Assembly: GCA_003024785.1 (NCBI GenBank)
Contig: PUQB01000111.1
Location: 457,212-521,211 of the forward strand
Length of the DNA: 64,000 bases
Reading direction: 5' to 3'
Source: Selaginella tamariscina
Lineage: Eukaryota > Streptophyta > Lycopodiopsida > Selaginellales > Selaginellaceae
The notes below the pieces were generated by a model that ran no database searches, was not told the origin of the DNA, and worked only from the letters and a program-made list of their open reading frames with translations. This document shows positions 23,701 to 34,989 of this stretch, piece after piece. Within the stretch, counting starts at the first letter, position 1. Every line of letters starts with the position of its first letter. The translations under genes and the position numbers were made by a program.

Positions 23701-24435
23701 ATCAATGCATATTAACAAATAGTATACAACACTAGTTTATATATATGCTTATATATTCATATGGGTTATATATCTATATACACACATATATATAGTGTGT
23801 GTTTATCTGTATAATTTATTTATTTATTAGTTTTATCTCTCGCACACACACGCACACTCCTGTGTATGTATATGTGTGTGTGTGTGTTGTTTGTTTATCT
23901 GTATGATTTTATTTGTTTCGCTCACACACGCATACACACAATATACATATACACACATATATATACCTATATACATATATACATACATACAACACTAGTT
24001 ATATATATGCTTATATATTCACAGACTCTCTCTCTTTCTCTATGGATTATATATCTATATACACACATATATATGTGTGTTTATCTGTATAATTTTATTT
24101 ATTTATTAGTTTATCTTTCGCACACACACGCACACTCCTGTGTATATATATGTGTGTGTGTGTGTTTATTTATCTGTATGATTTTATTTGTTTCGCTCAC
24201 ACGCATACACACGATATACATATACACACATATATATACCTATGTACACACATATATTATGTGTACCAGTACTGTATAATTTTATTTATTTATCTATCTC
24301 TTGCACACACACGTACACTCCTATACATACATACATACAACATATATATATATATATAACACACACACATATATATGTGTGTGTGTTTTTATCTGTATAA
24401 TTTTTTTATTTATTAATTTTATCTCTCGCACACAC
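23340..24435. repeat. CA/TG microsatellite zone of E2
   Basis: Mirror of 13085-13690 but longer, because the 'ttttatttatttattag...cgcacactcctg' unit is repeated more often here. It includes a pure (CA)n run at about 23637-23677. There is no gene. Confidence 0.88.
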
Positions 24436-24439
24436 GCTA

Positions 24440-25940
24440 AGCCCCTCGAGCGGCGGGATTAATCCCGCCGCTATAGGTTTATGGCTCGGTGGCAGGATTA
24501 ATCCCGCCGCTATATGGTTGGGCCTCGCGGCGGGATTAATCCCGCCGCTCACCCATGCCCTGCGCGGAATGCGGCGGGATTTATCTCGCCGGCAATGGCC
24601 TGTGTGAAGCCCTAATGGGCGGGATTCATCTCGCCGGATTCCGCGCAGGGCATTTACAGGGGATGGGCGGCGGGATTAATCCTGCCGCTCATGAGGCTAA
24701 CCGAAGAGCCTGCATGAAAGATCCTGCATGGAAGGCTAACCGAAGAGCCTGCATGACATGTCCTGCGCGTAAGGCGGCGGAATTAATCCTGCCGCCCAGG
24801 GAATTCACGTAGGACATGAACGGCGGGATTAATCCGGCCCCACGCTCATGCCCTTTGCGGAGGGCGGCGGGATTAATCCCGCCGCTCAGGCACTTCCGCA
24901 GGATATAAGCGGCAGGATTAATCCCGCCCCCACCCATCCCTGTTCAAAATGCCGCAGCCAATATATATGTGTGAGCGCATGATTTACGAGAGGGCGGCGG
25001 GATTAGTCTCTCCGAACCTTCATTACCCGGTGGCGGGATTAATCCCGCCACCCTTCTTTTTTCCTCCATTGGTATGTTGAATCAATCCCGACTAACTTTG
25101 TTTGAGACGGAGAAGGTTTACAAAATACCAATGGAGGGAACTGAGAAGGGTGGTGGGATTAATTTCACCATCCCTTACATGGTGGGCGGGATTAATCCCG
25201 CCGCGTACGCATGCCCTGCGCGGAATCGGGCGGGATTTATCCCGCCGCCATTGGCCTTCCTGAAGGGCCTAGGCGGCGGGATTAATCCCGCAAGATTTCG
25301 CACAGGGCATTGGCGTTCGGCGGGATTAATCCGCCGACTAAGGCCTGAGTGAAGGGCCTGGGACGCGGGATTAATCTCGCCGCGTACGCATGCCCTGGGC
25401 GGAATCGGGCGGGATTTATCCCGCCGCCATTGGCCTGCCTGAAGTGCCTAGGCGGCGGGATTAATCCCGCCCGGTTCCGCGCAGGGAATTGGCGTCCGGC
25501 GGGATTAATCCCGCCACATAGGGACTGAGTGAAGGCCCTGGGTGGCGGGATTAATCCCGCCGAGTCTTCAATGCCTGTTGGAGGAATGAATCCCGCCACC
25601 CTTCCTTTGTTTTCTCCATTGGTGAGTCGGACCAATCCCAACGTTTCTGTCTGAGACGTAGAAGGTTTTCAACATACCAATGGAGAGAATTGGGAAGGGT
25701 GGGGAAATTCATTTAACCATCACTTACATGGTGGGCGAGATTAATCCCGCCCCCTTTCTGGAGTCACTGAAGGGGTGTGAGAAATAAATCCTGCCCAGTT
25801 CTCTCTGAAACCGAGAAGGGTGGCAAGATTAATTCCGCACTCCCGTTCAAGGCCTCCAGAAAGGTGGCGAGATTAATCCCGCCCACTCTTTCAGGAGGCA
25901 TTGAAGGGTGGCGAGATTAATCCCCCGCACCTTCCATGTG
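24440..25940. repeat. Palindrome block 1 of E2
   Basis: Inverted counterpart of 11660-13060, with about 25-30 copies of the palindrome unit. Some stretches, for example 24690-24770 ('aaccgaagagcctgcatga' repeated), are absent from E1. Confidence 0.92.
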
Positions 25941-26105
25941 AATATATATGTGTATTAGTATATATAAGTTGCATATCTCATTTATTTACTTTTATCATCT
26001 TATCATAATATTTCGAGTAAAAGCTAGGAATCTATGTAAAACTGTCCAGAGCTCACATTTGTGGCGTTTTTATATGATTTGTATTCATAGTGTATTATTT
26101 TGCAG

Positions 26106-29100
26106 AAGGACAATTTGATCAAACAAGGAGATCGAGTCATTAGTATGGAGTCGTCGTCAAATTCTGGGTAAGAATTAAAATAAAATCTGTTAACTCGGAT
26201 ACTTGAACTAATCATTTTTGTATTCAGATGTGGAATTGAAGTGACATTAAAGACAAGAGCAGGAGAAGAGATGGGCAGGGGATTCTGGAATCAACTTGGC
26301 CATATTTTAAGATAAATGGGAAGTGCATTGGAGCAACCATGGCTGCTGTCAAATTAACCTCTGTCACATCTCATGGACAAGCAAAACAATGGAAAGTAGA
26401 TTCGCTAGTCAAGCACCTGAAAGCAGGCTGCGAACCCAGATTGGACGATGCTCGACACATATGCCTTGTTCCATCCAATGTCACGTTCTCGGATCCAGAG
26501 GTCGTCAGTTACAACATTAATTTCGGGTGGTTTTATCGACTTGTGGATAATGACGTTCACGTGTTCACTAATGATGTTGACCTTGGAATTCTTCTTCAAC
26601 TCAACGAAAGCCCATCTATGGAGGGGATCCATCTGGATGTCTACTTCGAAAATCTTCAGACTCATCGAGTAGGTGTATTGTCAGGAGATATTGCTTCACA
26701 ATACAGAAAATCAGCAAGTGAAGCAATCTTCCCTCTTCACATTGAAGAAGAACACAGCGACATCATAATGGAGATTGAGAGGGTGGCTCGGTCTCAGGTT
26801 CTCTACAGATCACGTTCAATTTGCTTAGGGAGCTTTGGGAGCTGGAAGAGTGTACCGAGAACACTAGAACAGCTGCAGTCGGGGATCACACATGTTGATT
26901 CGGATCGCAAAAGAAAATCATCAATCGTTTTGTCAGCTGCACCTGTGGCATCTCATGCTGCAATAAGTCACAAGGAAATGATGTTGGATGATAAGATTAT
27001 CCTTGTAGGGTTAAATATTGCAGCGTCAACCCAAACTTCAATTACAGGCCACTCAACCAGGAACGTGTAGCTGAGCTCATGGAGAAGATGAAGGACGACA
27101 ATTCTTATTACCGTTCCACATAATGCTGTTTGTGTCCATACTATGAAAGAAAAGGGCGCTGACAAAGTCTGGATCACAACACCAGAACAACTCATGAAGA
27201 TTCAGACGGAGAATAAAAAATCTATCAAGTACTACATCATTAGTGGCCAGCACACAATAACGGCAGCCCAACGACTTCTCGAGGAACACAACAAAGGAAC
27301 GATGGCACAAAACTTTCCGAGCATACCCGTGAGAAGCTGACAAAAAGATCAGCATTTTTAGCTAAGCCGAATCTCACAATCGAGCAGTACCATAAGTTAT
27401 CGGCGAAATGGGACGCTACCGACACCAACCACTACAACAGCAAAATATGGGAGAAGTTTAAACACACGCGAGTCGTGTGGAATCTCTTCAGCGACCACAA
27501 AGAGCTACCGCAGGGAATACACAATCTGCGGAAATACCGGGTAAGCAAATTATTTGGGCGGGATTTATCTCGCCGGTATATTAATCTGTCTTTTTCCTCA
27601 GAGAGTTGAAAAAATTGCAGCAGTTGATTTTGCCTAGGTGGGCGGGAAGGAAACATCCTTTCTGATGATGTTGATTTCTTGCCCCGAAGATAAGATCTTT
27701 GCCAAATGTTGGGGATTATGGAATCCTTTTCAAAAAGGAACACTGAAGAAAGAAGCAGACAAGTGAAGGGGAGCCCTCAGAAAAGTCTGAAAGAAACCCA
27801 GTAAGACGCTGAAGGCTAAGTCTGTTCAATCTACAAGGAGAGACAACGATTTCAAGCTCACATGGTTGAAGCCTTAAATGGAACAATGATGGAGGAGATG
27901 GAAGTCTTGGCTGATTTGGTGATCGATGGCAAACTACAAATTAATAACAGCAGCCCAACCTCTCCTTTTCATCTCAAGGCAATGGAGTTGAAGACAGTCA
28001 GGCATTTCAAGGAGTGGTTGGGAATACACTGCCACAAACTGGGTTGGACCTCGACTTCAACATATGAAGAGGTCAGCAAATATTTGCATGTGACGAACGA
28101 TGATATGCTTGTCGAATGGGTGAACCAATCGGAAGATCTGGGCAAGAATCTATTGCACGCCAACGCCAAAAAGGAGAACATTGGGATGACGCCTTCTCTT
28201 ATGGCAGTCCTTCAGCAGCGGAGAACCGAATTGAACCTTATAAAGGAGGATGCTACGAATCACGACAAGCCCTACAGATGTTTGTTGTTAGATTCGGAGA
28301 CTTTATGGGGTAACATCACTGCTTGTAGGAAACCGTTTCAATTGTTCGTGATGGATCGGCGGGTGTCAAAAAATCTTTCGACAGATAGGGCACTAGAGGA
28401 TCTGGTGGAGAAACTTAGCCGTGCAAGCATATACATAGAAGGTATTTATTATTGAATTCATGCTTGCGCTCTTCACTGATACCTACTTTTTCAGGTATTT
28501 ATTTCTTGATTCTTGCTCATGTCACCGATACTTTTGCCTTCGCCTTCGCCAAGAAGAATAGACATCGTTGGACAGGATTTTATATGAACGATGCTAATCC
28601 CAAGTGCATTGATACGTTGTTCACTTGGTTGTTAGGAATGCGCCAAACAATTTCAAGCTTCCAAATGACTGGCCAGGCATCTGTTTGCACTCCAACGGCC
28701 CTGAACCTCCATCCGATACACCGATAGGTATGAGTGACGTATTCGGCAATGTACGTTATCCAAACATTACAAGTCAAGCGGCACGGAGCATCGTCAACTT
28801 GATTAGGGGTCCTCACAGTGATGCGTGGGTTTTTGACTACTGCACTAGGGGGTCCGTCTTGAAGGAGTGTTACCTTCGGCATACATGTGTGTTTGCCGTT
28901 GAAAAGGATAAGACCATGGTTGAGGACCTGAACAAGTGGATAGATTGGGTCTCAACTGAGTACCCCAACGATCCATAAAGGCGTATTTGAGAAAGTTCCC
29001 TCCAGATAAGTGCGATAGCTCTGAAGGTGAATCTGGTTCAATCTCGGAGTCTGAGAACGAACTTCAATCAGATATTAGACCGGAAGTTATCTCGAGGAGT

Positions 29101-29238
29101 ACAGAACATTCGCACACTCCAGGACCCATGGAAACATCAATAGAAGATGCAGAAGATCTTGAACCATCTCACAAGCGGCTTAGACCTTCTTCGCCTCACT
29201 CAGAAGGTAATAGCGAAGAAGAATTGATAATGAATTGA
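26106..29238 (+). pseudogene. ParB-domain plus methyltransferase-like cargo gene (E2 copy)
   Basis: Exons begin at 26106 (KDNLIKQGDRVISM) and 26228. An acceptor at about 27600 (CCTCAG) and one at 28494 match the E1 layout. The ParB-like motif ISGQHTITAAQRLL is at about 27238-27280. The methyltransferase-like WVFDYCTRGS is at about 28827 and CVFAVEKD at about 28888. Over the 190 residues before 28441 it differs from E1 by about one residue. Frame breaks private to E2 lie at about 26998, 27100, 27715 and 27790. The one at about 28616 is shared with E1; E0 is in frame there. The N-terminal half is a long ORF (26339-27000). Confidence 0.6.
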
Positions 29239-29308
29239 TAGAGTGATGAATAGTTGTAAATGAGTGTAACATAAGGCATTTTTGTATATTTCTTTTATAT
29301 TTGTACAG

Positions 29309-30671
29309 AAAATAAATTCTCAAGGATTAATGAAGCTTTTAGTTCAAACATGGGTCACACATTAACAAGGTAAATAATATACCTTGATAATTTTAAGGTC
29401 AGCTAATTATCATTTTGCAGATGTAATGAAATAATTGAGAACATGGATTTTCAGCATTGCCATGAGGTAAGAGAGGGGTTTGGCGACAATTTCTTGTGCC
29501 ACATGTCAGAATGACAGAGTTCATGCAGGAAATGGATAATAATGCGCTCAAAACATCGTTACCATGGGGGCCACTTCATCATCATTTTTATTGGCTTCAG
29601 TTCCGAAATCAATTTCTTCAGCGCATGCAATATCTGAATCTTGTAAGGATGAATGTACAATTAAATGATGAAGGGATAGGCAACGAGATAGTGGCAACGG
29701 ATAAATGTGAAAGGGAGCAAACAAGTGATTTGCAAAGTATTCAAGAGGCAACGCTATCTCATGTTACTCATGGCCATATTGTGTTGTTGGATGTCAATGG
29801 TGTTCTGCTTCATCGACAAAGGCCCAGGATAGAAAAAAGAAATCAAACAAGGAGATTTCATTCCTTGTCATGGTAAATTTCGATATGATATTATTTTTCG
29901 TCCAGGGTTGGATCGTCTCTTTCAAAAGCTTAAGGAGATGGGTGCGCTTGTGGGGATTTGGTCATGCATGCAGATTCATAACTTAACACCGCTGTTGAGT
30001 TTACTTAAGAAACATTGTAGTGTTGCAGAAGAGGTGATTCGTAAAGATTGGATTTTTGACCAGCGAATGTGTCATAAACCTCTCGAATTTCACAATATAA
30101 GAAAGGAAAGCAAGCCATACTTCTTCAAGAATGAAAGAATAATTGGGACTCATGGGGAGATCAGTCGCTTAAGGATAATGAAGAAATGCACAGATGTTAG
30201 TAGTAGACGACTCTCCTGGCTATGCTCAACCAAAACATTGCTTGTATTCATCCAATCACTTTCGATCCATATTCTGATACCGATATCATGGATGAGCTAG
30301 TGAACTACTTGGATACGTGCCTCAGAAAGAAGAATCTCGAAAATTTTTGTGAGCAGTATCCACCGTATCATACATTTCCTGAAGCTTTTCTTTCTCGTGA
30401 TATTGAATTTTATAAAATGAAGGATAGCAACCGGGCGCTTTATAATATTATTCTTAAGGAACGTCAGTTTTTAGATGAGCCTTTATGCAGACCTTCTCTT
30501 ATCACATCTTATGTATTAACAAGGATGGCAACTCCCAATTGCATTCGTGAGAGTGTTAAGTGGTGGCAACAACATCAAGATATTGACCAAAATGATTTGA
30601 TTAATCCGGAGAGTGATGATTTAGACAAAATGAAAAGATTTCTTTGTATGATAGAAAGAAAGTATTTATAA
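29309..30671 (+). pseudogene. FCP1/HAD phosphatase-like cargo gene (E2 copy)
   Basis: The exons start at 29309 after an acceptor TTTGTACAG, mirroring E1. Motif I, LLDVNGVLL, is at about 29786-29812. IWSC follows near 29955. Motif IV (GVDDSP-like VVDDS) is out of frame near 30200, where E2 has lost the base that E1 keeps. The N-terminal region SISSAHAISES is in frame here but shifted in E1. The shared break between motif I and motif II is also present. The last codons differ slightly from E1 (KMKRFLCMIERK). Confidence 0.7.
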
Positions 30672-30958
30672 AAAATTAACATGTTGATAAGAAAATGATT
30701 TCATTTGTAATTATGTTTGATAGTATTTCTTCATTATTGTAAACTATTTTTAGAATAATATGAATATTCTAAGATATTTTAGGAATATTCCTTACTAAGT
30801 AAGGTTATTGAAGGATTAATTAATTAATTAATTAATATTTAAGGCTTAATTACATATTAATTAAATGATTAATTAATAATTAAAACTTAAGTATTAATTA
30901 GTAATTTATTTTATATTCCCATTTTCACGTATCATGCCCACTTAGTTACAACGTGCAT

Positions 30959-31513
30959 ATAAGCAAGTGGTCGACTATTGGGAGACTGTTGTTCGAGAGT
31001 TGGAAGGGCTACTGTCACAAGTACAGAATTGCAACACCCTTTCTGGCCTAAAACAAGGTGGCGAGAGGAGATTGAATGACATCACTGAGCACAGATGACA
31101 TAGAAGCTAGTAGTGATGTGGAAGTGCAAACCCCACACTTTGTTGGACAAAGGAACCAAAAACCTAAAGCATACTTTGATTGTTGCCAGGATCTTCAAAA
31201 ACTAATGATGGTTCTCATTACTCCAGATGCGTCATATAATCATCCTATTTGGATGGGTCAAATTATCGACACACCTGAAGTAATCACAAAAAATAGTATT
31301 GTTAAGGTTGCATGGTTCAAACCACAAAAAAGGCGACACGAGAAGGAGAGCGAAAGATATAATGGATGCCTAGAGAAAACATGGTCTCCCAATCAAAAAG
31401 ACCCAGCATGTTTTATAAATGTTAAATCCATTCGATATGGGTGGATGTCAAGAAGCGTTGATAAAGTCACGATTAACAAAACTGCAAGGGAATGTATGTT
31501 TTCTGAAGCTTAA
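30959..31513 (+). pseudogene. E1 transposase, 3' part after E2
   Basis: It begins with the second ATAA copy and continues the reading SELYK-QVVDYWETVV. A frameshift near 31075 leads into the last ORF (31076-31513). That ORF has HPIWMGQI and VKVAWFKPQKRR, then KDPACFINVKSIRYGW, and ends at TAA. This is the C-terminal module of the transposase, beta-rich and possibly chromatin-binding (inference). After it, 31514-31932 is AT-rich L-end DNA without a gene. Confidence 0.75.
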
Positions 31514-31905
31514 AGCAATTACAAAATTATAAATATCATATATTTAATATTCATAATTATTATAAACTTTTTAATAATAGTACCAAATTGTATACTTAAC
31601 TATATAAATTTAAAAAATGATATGGAAGATTGACTATATTATTATAGGATTTTATATATAATATTACTACTACAAATTTTTAATTAATAATGTTATATTT
31701 AAATATTAATATTTTAATAACAACATCAATATTTATATAATGTACCTCTTATGCTCTTCCTTAATTGTTATATTAGGCAATATATTATATAATTTAATAC
31801 CTTCTACTTTTTTTCAAACATATATTCTAAAGAATATTCCTTTAATATTAGAAAATGCTAATTAAATAGTTAAAATTGCTAATTATTAGGAAATGGGACT
31901 ATAGC

Positions 31906-31932
31906 CATGCCCATTTTAGTTACAACTTGCAT
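31906..31932 (-). repeat. E1 L-type terminal inverted repeat
   Basis: The reverse complement reads ATGCAAGTTGTAACTAAA then ATGGGCATGGC. The sixth base is A where E0 and the MITE have C. E2's 8-base remnant ATGCAAGT carries the same A, which links E2 to the E1 lineage. Confidence 0.85.
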
Positions 31933-31936
31933 AAAG

Positions 31937-33641
31937 CACAACTTTTTTTGGAGATGCAAAGATCCATCATATGCGGTAAGGTAAGTGCACTTGTCCTTTT
32001 TATAGAGTTGAAGACCTTACTGAAGAACGCATTAATATCTTCATGAGTGTGACCAATCATAAGAAAACTGAGCATGATTGTTTCAAACACACATTTGGCA
32101 ACAACCATTGACAAGTATGTTGTTTCTTCACTTTGAGATCACCCATAAGACTTGTTTGTGAGTGGGCTTCAAGGTTTCTGAAACACATAGCCAATGACCC
32201 AGGTATTCTGATGGGCGTGACACAGAAGCATGCGGTGTGCATAGTACTGAGACCAACAAGTTTGTTGTGCAATCATGTGGGCCTCCATCTTCTTTTGAAT
32301 GGCAGTGATTTACACCAAGGTTTTTGCACAAGCCTCTACAACCTTCAATGATGTACAAGTGTTACACTTGGAAAAGCTAAAGTGTTTTGCAATTTCCACA
32401 TCTTTAAAATGAGTATTTCATATGTTGTTGAAGGTACCAATGCAGATTGTTTGAAACCCCATCAAATTAAGGCACTTGTTCACATGTTCACATAGCTTCA
32501 ATTGAGTGGAAATTGAAGGTAAAACCTTAAGATTTTCTTTGACCCCTGCATTTGTGGTTCGCATTTGTGAGGCATCATGTCTGCATTTGCTTCTACAAAA
32601 GCCTTGAGTATTTCTATGGCTGCCATAATGTGAGAGCGGGTTTTGACCAGGCGAGTGTTCCTATGTATTGAGGTGCGCGCTTTATCTAGCCACTCATCCC
32701 TCAAACGGTAGAACATGGTCTTTGGGATCCCGTATATAGTGTACCAAGCTTTGAAGTAGATAGCCACCTTATTAAATACTATGAATGTACTCTGATAACC
32801 TGTGTCCAAGGCCATTCCATCAATATACCCAGTTAGTGCAGCGTATACAAATTCATGCTTTTACTTTTGGGTGAGCATACAAAAGGCATGTCTACATTGG
32901 ATAATTTCATTCTGGTTTGCCATTTGACAACACTTCTTCTTGCAGCAGTCAATTGTGGAAATGTTAGCAACGCTTGCCGAAGATGTAGGATCCATCTTGA
33001 CCCTCTTGTCGGAACTTGCAATGGCAAATCTACAACTCATGAATCACCTTTTTTTTACTATAGGACCAATGCAAGGAACCTCTTCAAATATGGGTTGTCA
33101 TTCCGGGTTGTTATTATTGAAATCCAACCCTGGATATGTTGAATCATCTCGCTGTCTTAATTCAAATGTTCACCACCTCACGAAGGATCCAGAATTCAAT
33201 GTGCCATTAGGTGAAACTTATGTTACAATTACATCCACGAAGTAAGCCCTTAGTTTCTTTTCTGATATGGCATCCATTGGATTTATAATTGTGATGATGC
33301 CCCTCCCAACCTCGATCTCATGAAGAAAGAGAATCACCTCATCTATCACAGTAGGCAAGCCATCATCTGATGAACTCGTATTATTATTTATTTGTGACTC
33401 TGCATTCTCTGTGTTAGCCTTGACTTCATTCACATTCCATAATATAGGAGAACCCTCTTCAAATTCCATTCTAAGAACCTTAACATGCTTACAAATGGTG
33501 TTCACCCATACGTACACACAAGATCCTTGTGCAATATTGTGATATGATACATTATCATCTTGAACTTCCACAGTTCCAGTGCCAACTATCTCGTTATTCC
33601 AAAGAAAATATATTTTTATTTTTAGTATTAAACATATTGTC
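31937..33641 (-). pseudogene. E0 transposase, 5' part (exon 2 up to the E1 insertion)
   Basis: Exon 2 begins at 33641 (after TGTGCAG), with GTGTVEVQDDN following. The HTH-like IPKTMFYRLRDEWLDKA is at about 32740, and the GHTHEDINAFF catalytic-region motif is at about 32050. A roughly 500-base internal deletion removes the MDNC acid region, joining 'gatctcaaag' directly to 'acatacttgtcaatgg' at about 32120. Exon 1 lies at 35225-35160 with ATG intact but its donor mutated. The gene is cut at 31937 by E1. Confidence 0.75.
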
Positions 33642-33715
33642 CTGCACATAAATAATTGTGTCATTTATAATATCTGTTTATGTAATATACAAAAAAATCT
33701 GAATCTATGGTGCTT

Positions 33716-34095
33716 AAGATATTGACCAAAATGATTTGATTAATCTGGAGAGTGATGATTTAGACAAAATGAAAAAATTTCTTTGTATGATAGAAAGAAA
33801 GTATTTATAAAAAATTAACATGTTGATAAGAAAAAATTTCATTTGTAATTATGTTTGATAGTATTTCTTCATTATTGTAAACTATTTTTAGAATAATATG
33901 AATATTCTAAGATATTTTAGGAATATTCCTTACTAAGTAAGGTTATTGAAGGATTAATTAATTAATTAATTAATATTTAAGGCTTAATTACATATTAATT
34001 AAATGATTAATTAATAATTAAAACTTAAGTATTAATTAGTAATTTATTTATATTCCCATTTTCACGTATTATGCCCACTTAGTTACAACGTGCAT
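33716..34095 (+). mobile_element. One-ended fragment of the family (R end only)
   Basis: This 380-base piece is nearly identical to 30580-30958: the last codons of the phosphatase gene, then R-end DNA and CAACGTGCAT. It lies in E0 intron 1 where E1 and E2 have uninterrupted sequence ('cttaataatatgcat'). It has no L end. Its left border starts at 'aagatattgacc'. Confidence 0.75.
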
Positions 34096-34159
34096 ATATA
34101 TGCGTGTGTAATAATATATAATTATGTATAAATATAGATATCATGCTTGATTAATACAA

Positions 34160-34985
34160 GTGGTGGCGGGCGCCACCCCTTCTCTGTCTAATAGAATGGT
34201 GAGTGGGATTAATCCCGCCCACAACTCTCTCTGACGAGGAAGAGTTGGCAGGATTAATCCCGTCCATAACTCTCACCGACGGGGAAAGGTAGTGGGATTA
34301 ATCCCGTCCACAACTCTCCTGACGGAGAAGAGATGGCAGGATTAATCCTGCCAATGCTTCCTTGCCTCCTAGAATTGGGGCAGGATTAATCCTGCCCACC
34401 ATTTAGGAGACAGAGAAAGCATTGGCGGGGTTAATTCACCTTCAAAAATGGTGGGCGTGATTACATATTGACTTTGTTATGATGTGCCATTTGGTGAAAC
34501 TACTTTAGGGGTTTAGGATCCATTAGGATTGCATTAGAATTTATTAAGGATTTATCTCGTCCACATATCCTCTTTAATTAGAATTTTTAGCTAGTTAAGA
34601 TTTTAGAGAGATCTTGTAGGGGTGGCGAGATTAATCCTGCCAATACTTCCCTACCTCCTAAACTAGTTGGTGGGATAAATCCCACTTACAATTCTTTAAA
34701 ACAAGGAAGGGCCCGCCACCTCTTCCATGCCTCTTAAAATGGTGGGCAAGATTAATTTCGTCCACAACTCTTTAAAATTAATTTTGCCAACTCTTCATCG
34801 TTTCAGAGAGTTGTTGATGGGATTAATCCCGCCGCCCTTTTTAAGAAGTGGAGAAGCATTGGCCGGATTAATCCCGCCACCCCTTCCCCATTTCAAAGAG
34901 TTGTGGGCGAGATTAATCCTGCCACCTCTTTTAAGAGGCAGAAAAGGAATGGCCAGATTAATCCCGCCACCCATCGAGAACTTTT
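34160..34985. repeat. Palindrome block 2 of E0 (worn)
   Basis: About 15 decayed copies of the palindrome unit (for example GTGGGATTAATCCCGCC, GGCAGGATTAATCCTGCC). The changes are mostly C-to-T/G-to-A, as expected from methylation decay. Position relative to exon 1 (35225) and exon 2 (33641) is as in E1 and E2. Confidence 0.85.
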
Positions 34986-34989
34986 TAAA

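Larger units (their letters stand above)
19631..30958 (-). mobile_element. E2: internally deleted giant element, inverted inside E1 transposase
   Basis: The R end CAACGTGCAT is at 30958. The other end is only ATGCAAGT (19631-19638), fused straight to the inside of transposase exon 2. The TSD ATAA flanks both sides (19627-19630 and 30959-30962). Joining the flanks restores 'actatataagcaagtgg', which matches the E0 copy. The junction shares GT with both partners, a 2-base microhomology. The 11.3 kb carries exon 1, a stub of exon 2, both palindrome blocks, and both cargo genes on the plus strand. It is nearly identical to E1 in coding parts. Confidence 0.92.
6511..31932 (+). mobile_element. E1: giant TIR element inserted in E0 transposase
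   Basis: The left end ATGCACGTTGTAACTAAA (R type) is at 6511 and the right end (reverse complement of ATGCAAGTTGTAACTAAA, L type) is at 31932. Both sides carry the TSD AAAG (6507-6510 and 31933-31936). Joining the flanks restores the transposase reading 'gtgctttgcttgtgac', which is intact in E1's own copy at about 19250. E1 is 25.4 kb with E2 inside it and about 14.1 kb without. From the R end it carries a phosphatase, a ParB/methyltransferase-like gene, palindrome block 1, microsatellites, telomere-like tracts, palindrome block 2 and the transposase. Confidence 0.93.

Noticed and set aside
6511-30958. Inverted repeat as an assembly artefact
   Set aside because: The arms differ by private indels and array lengths, and E2 has a clean 4-bp TSD at both borders, which a fold-back artefact would not create. 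Long-read proof is still lacking.
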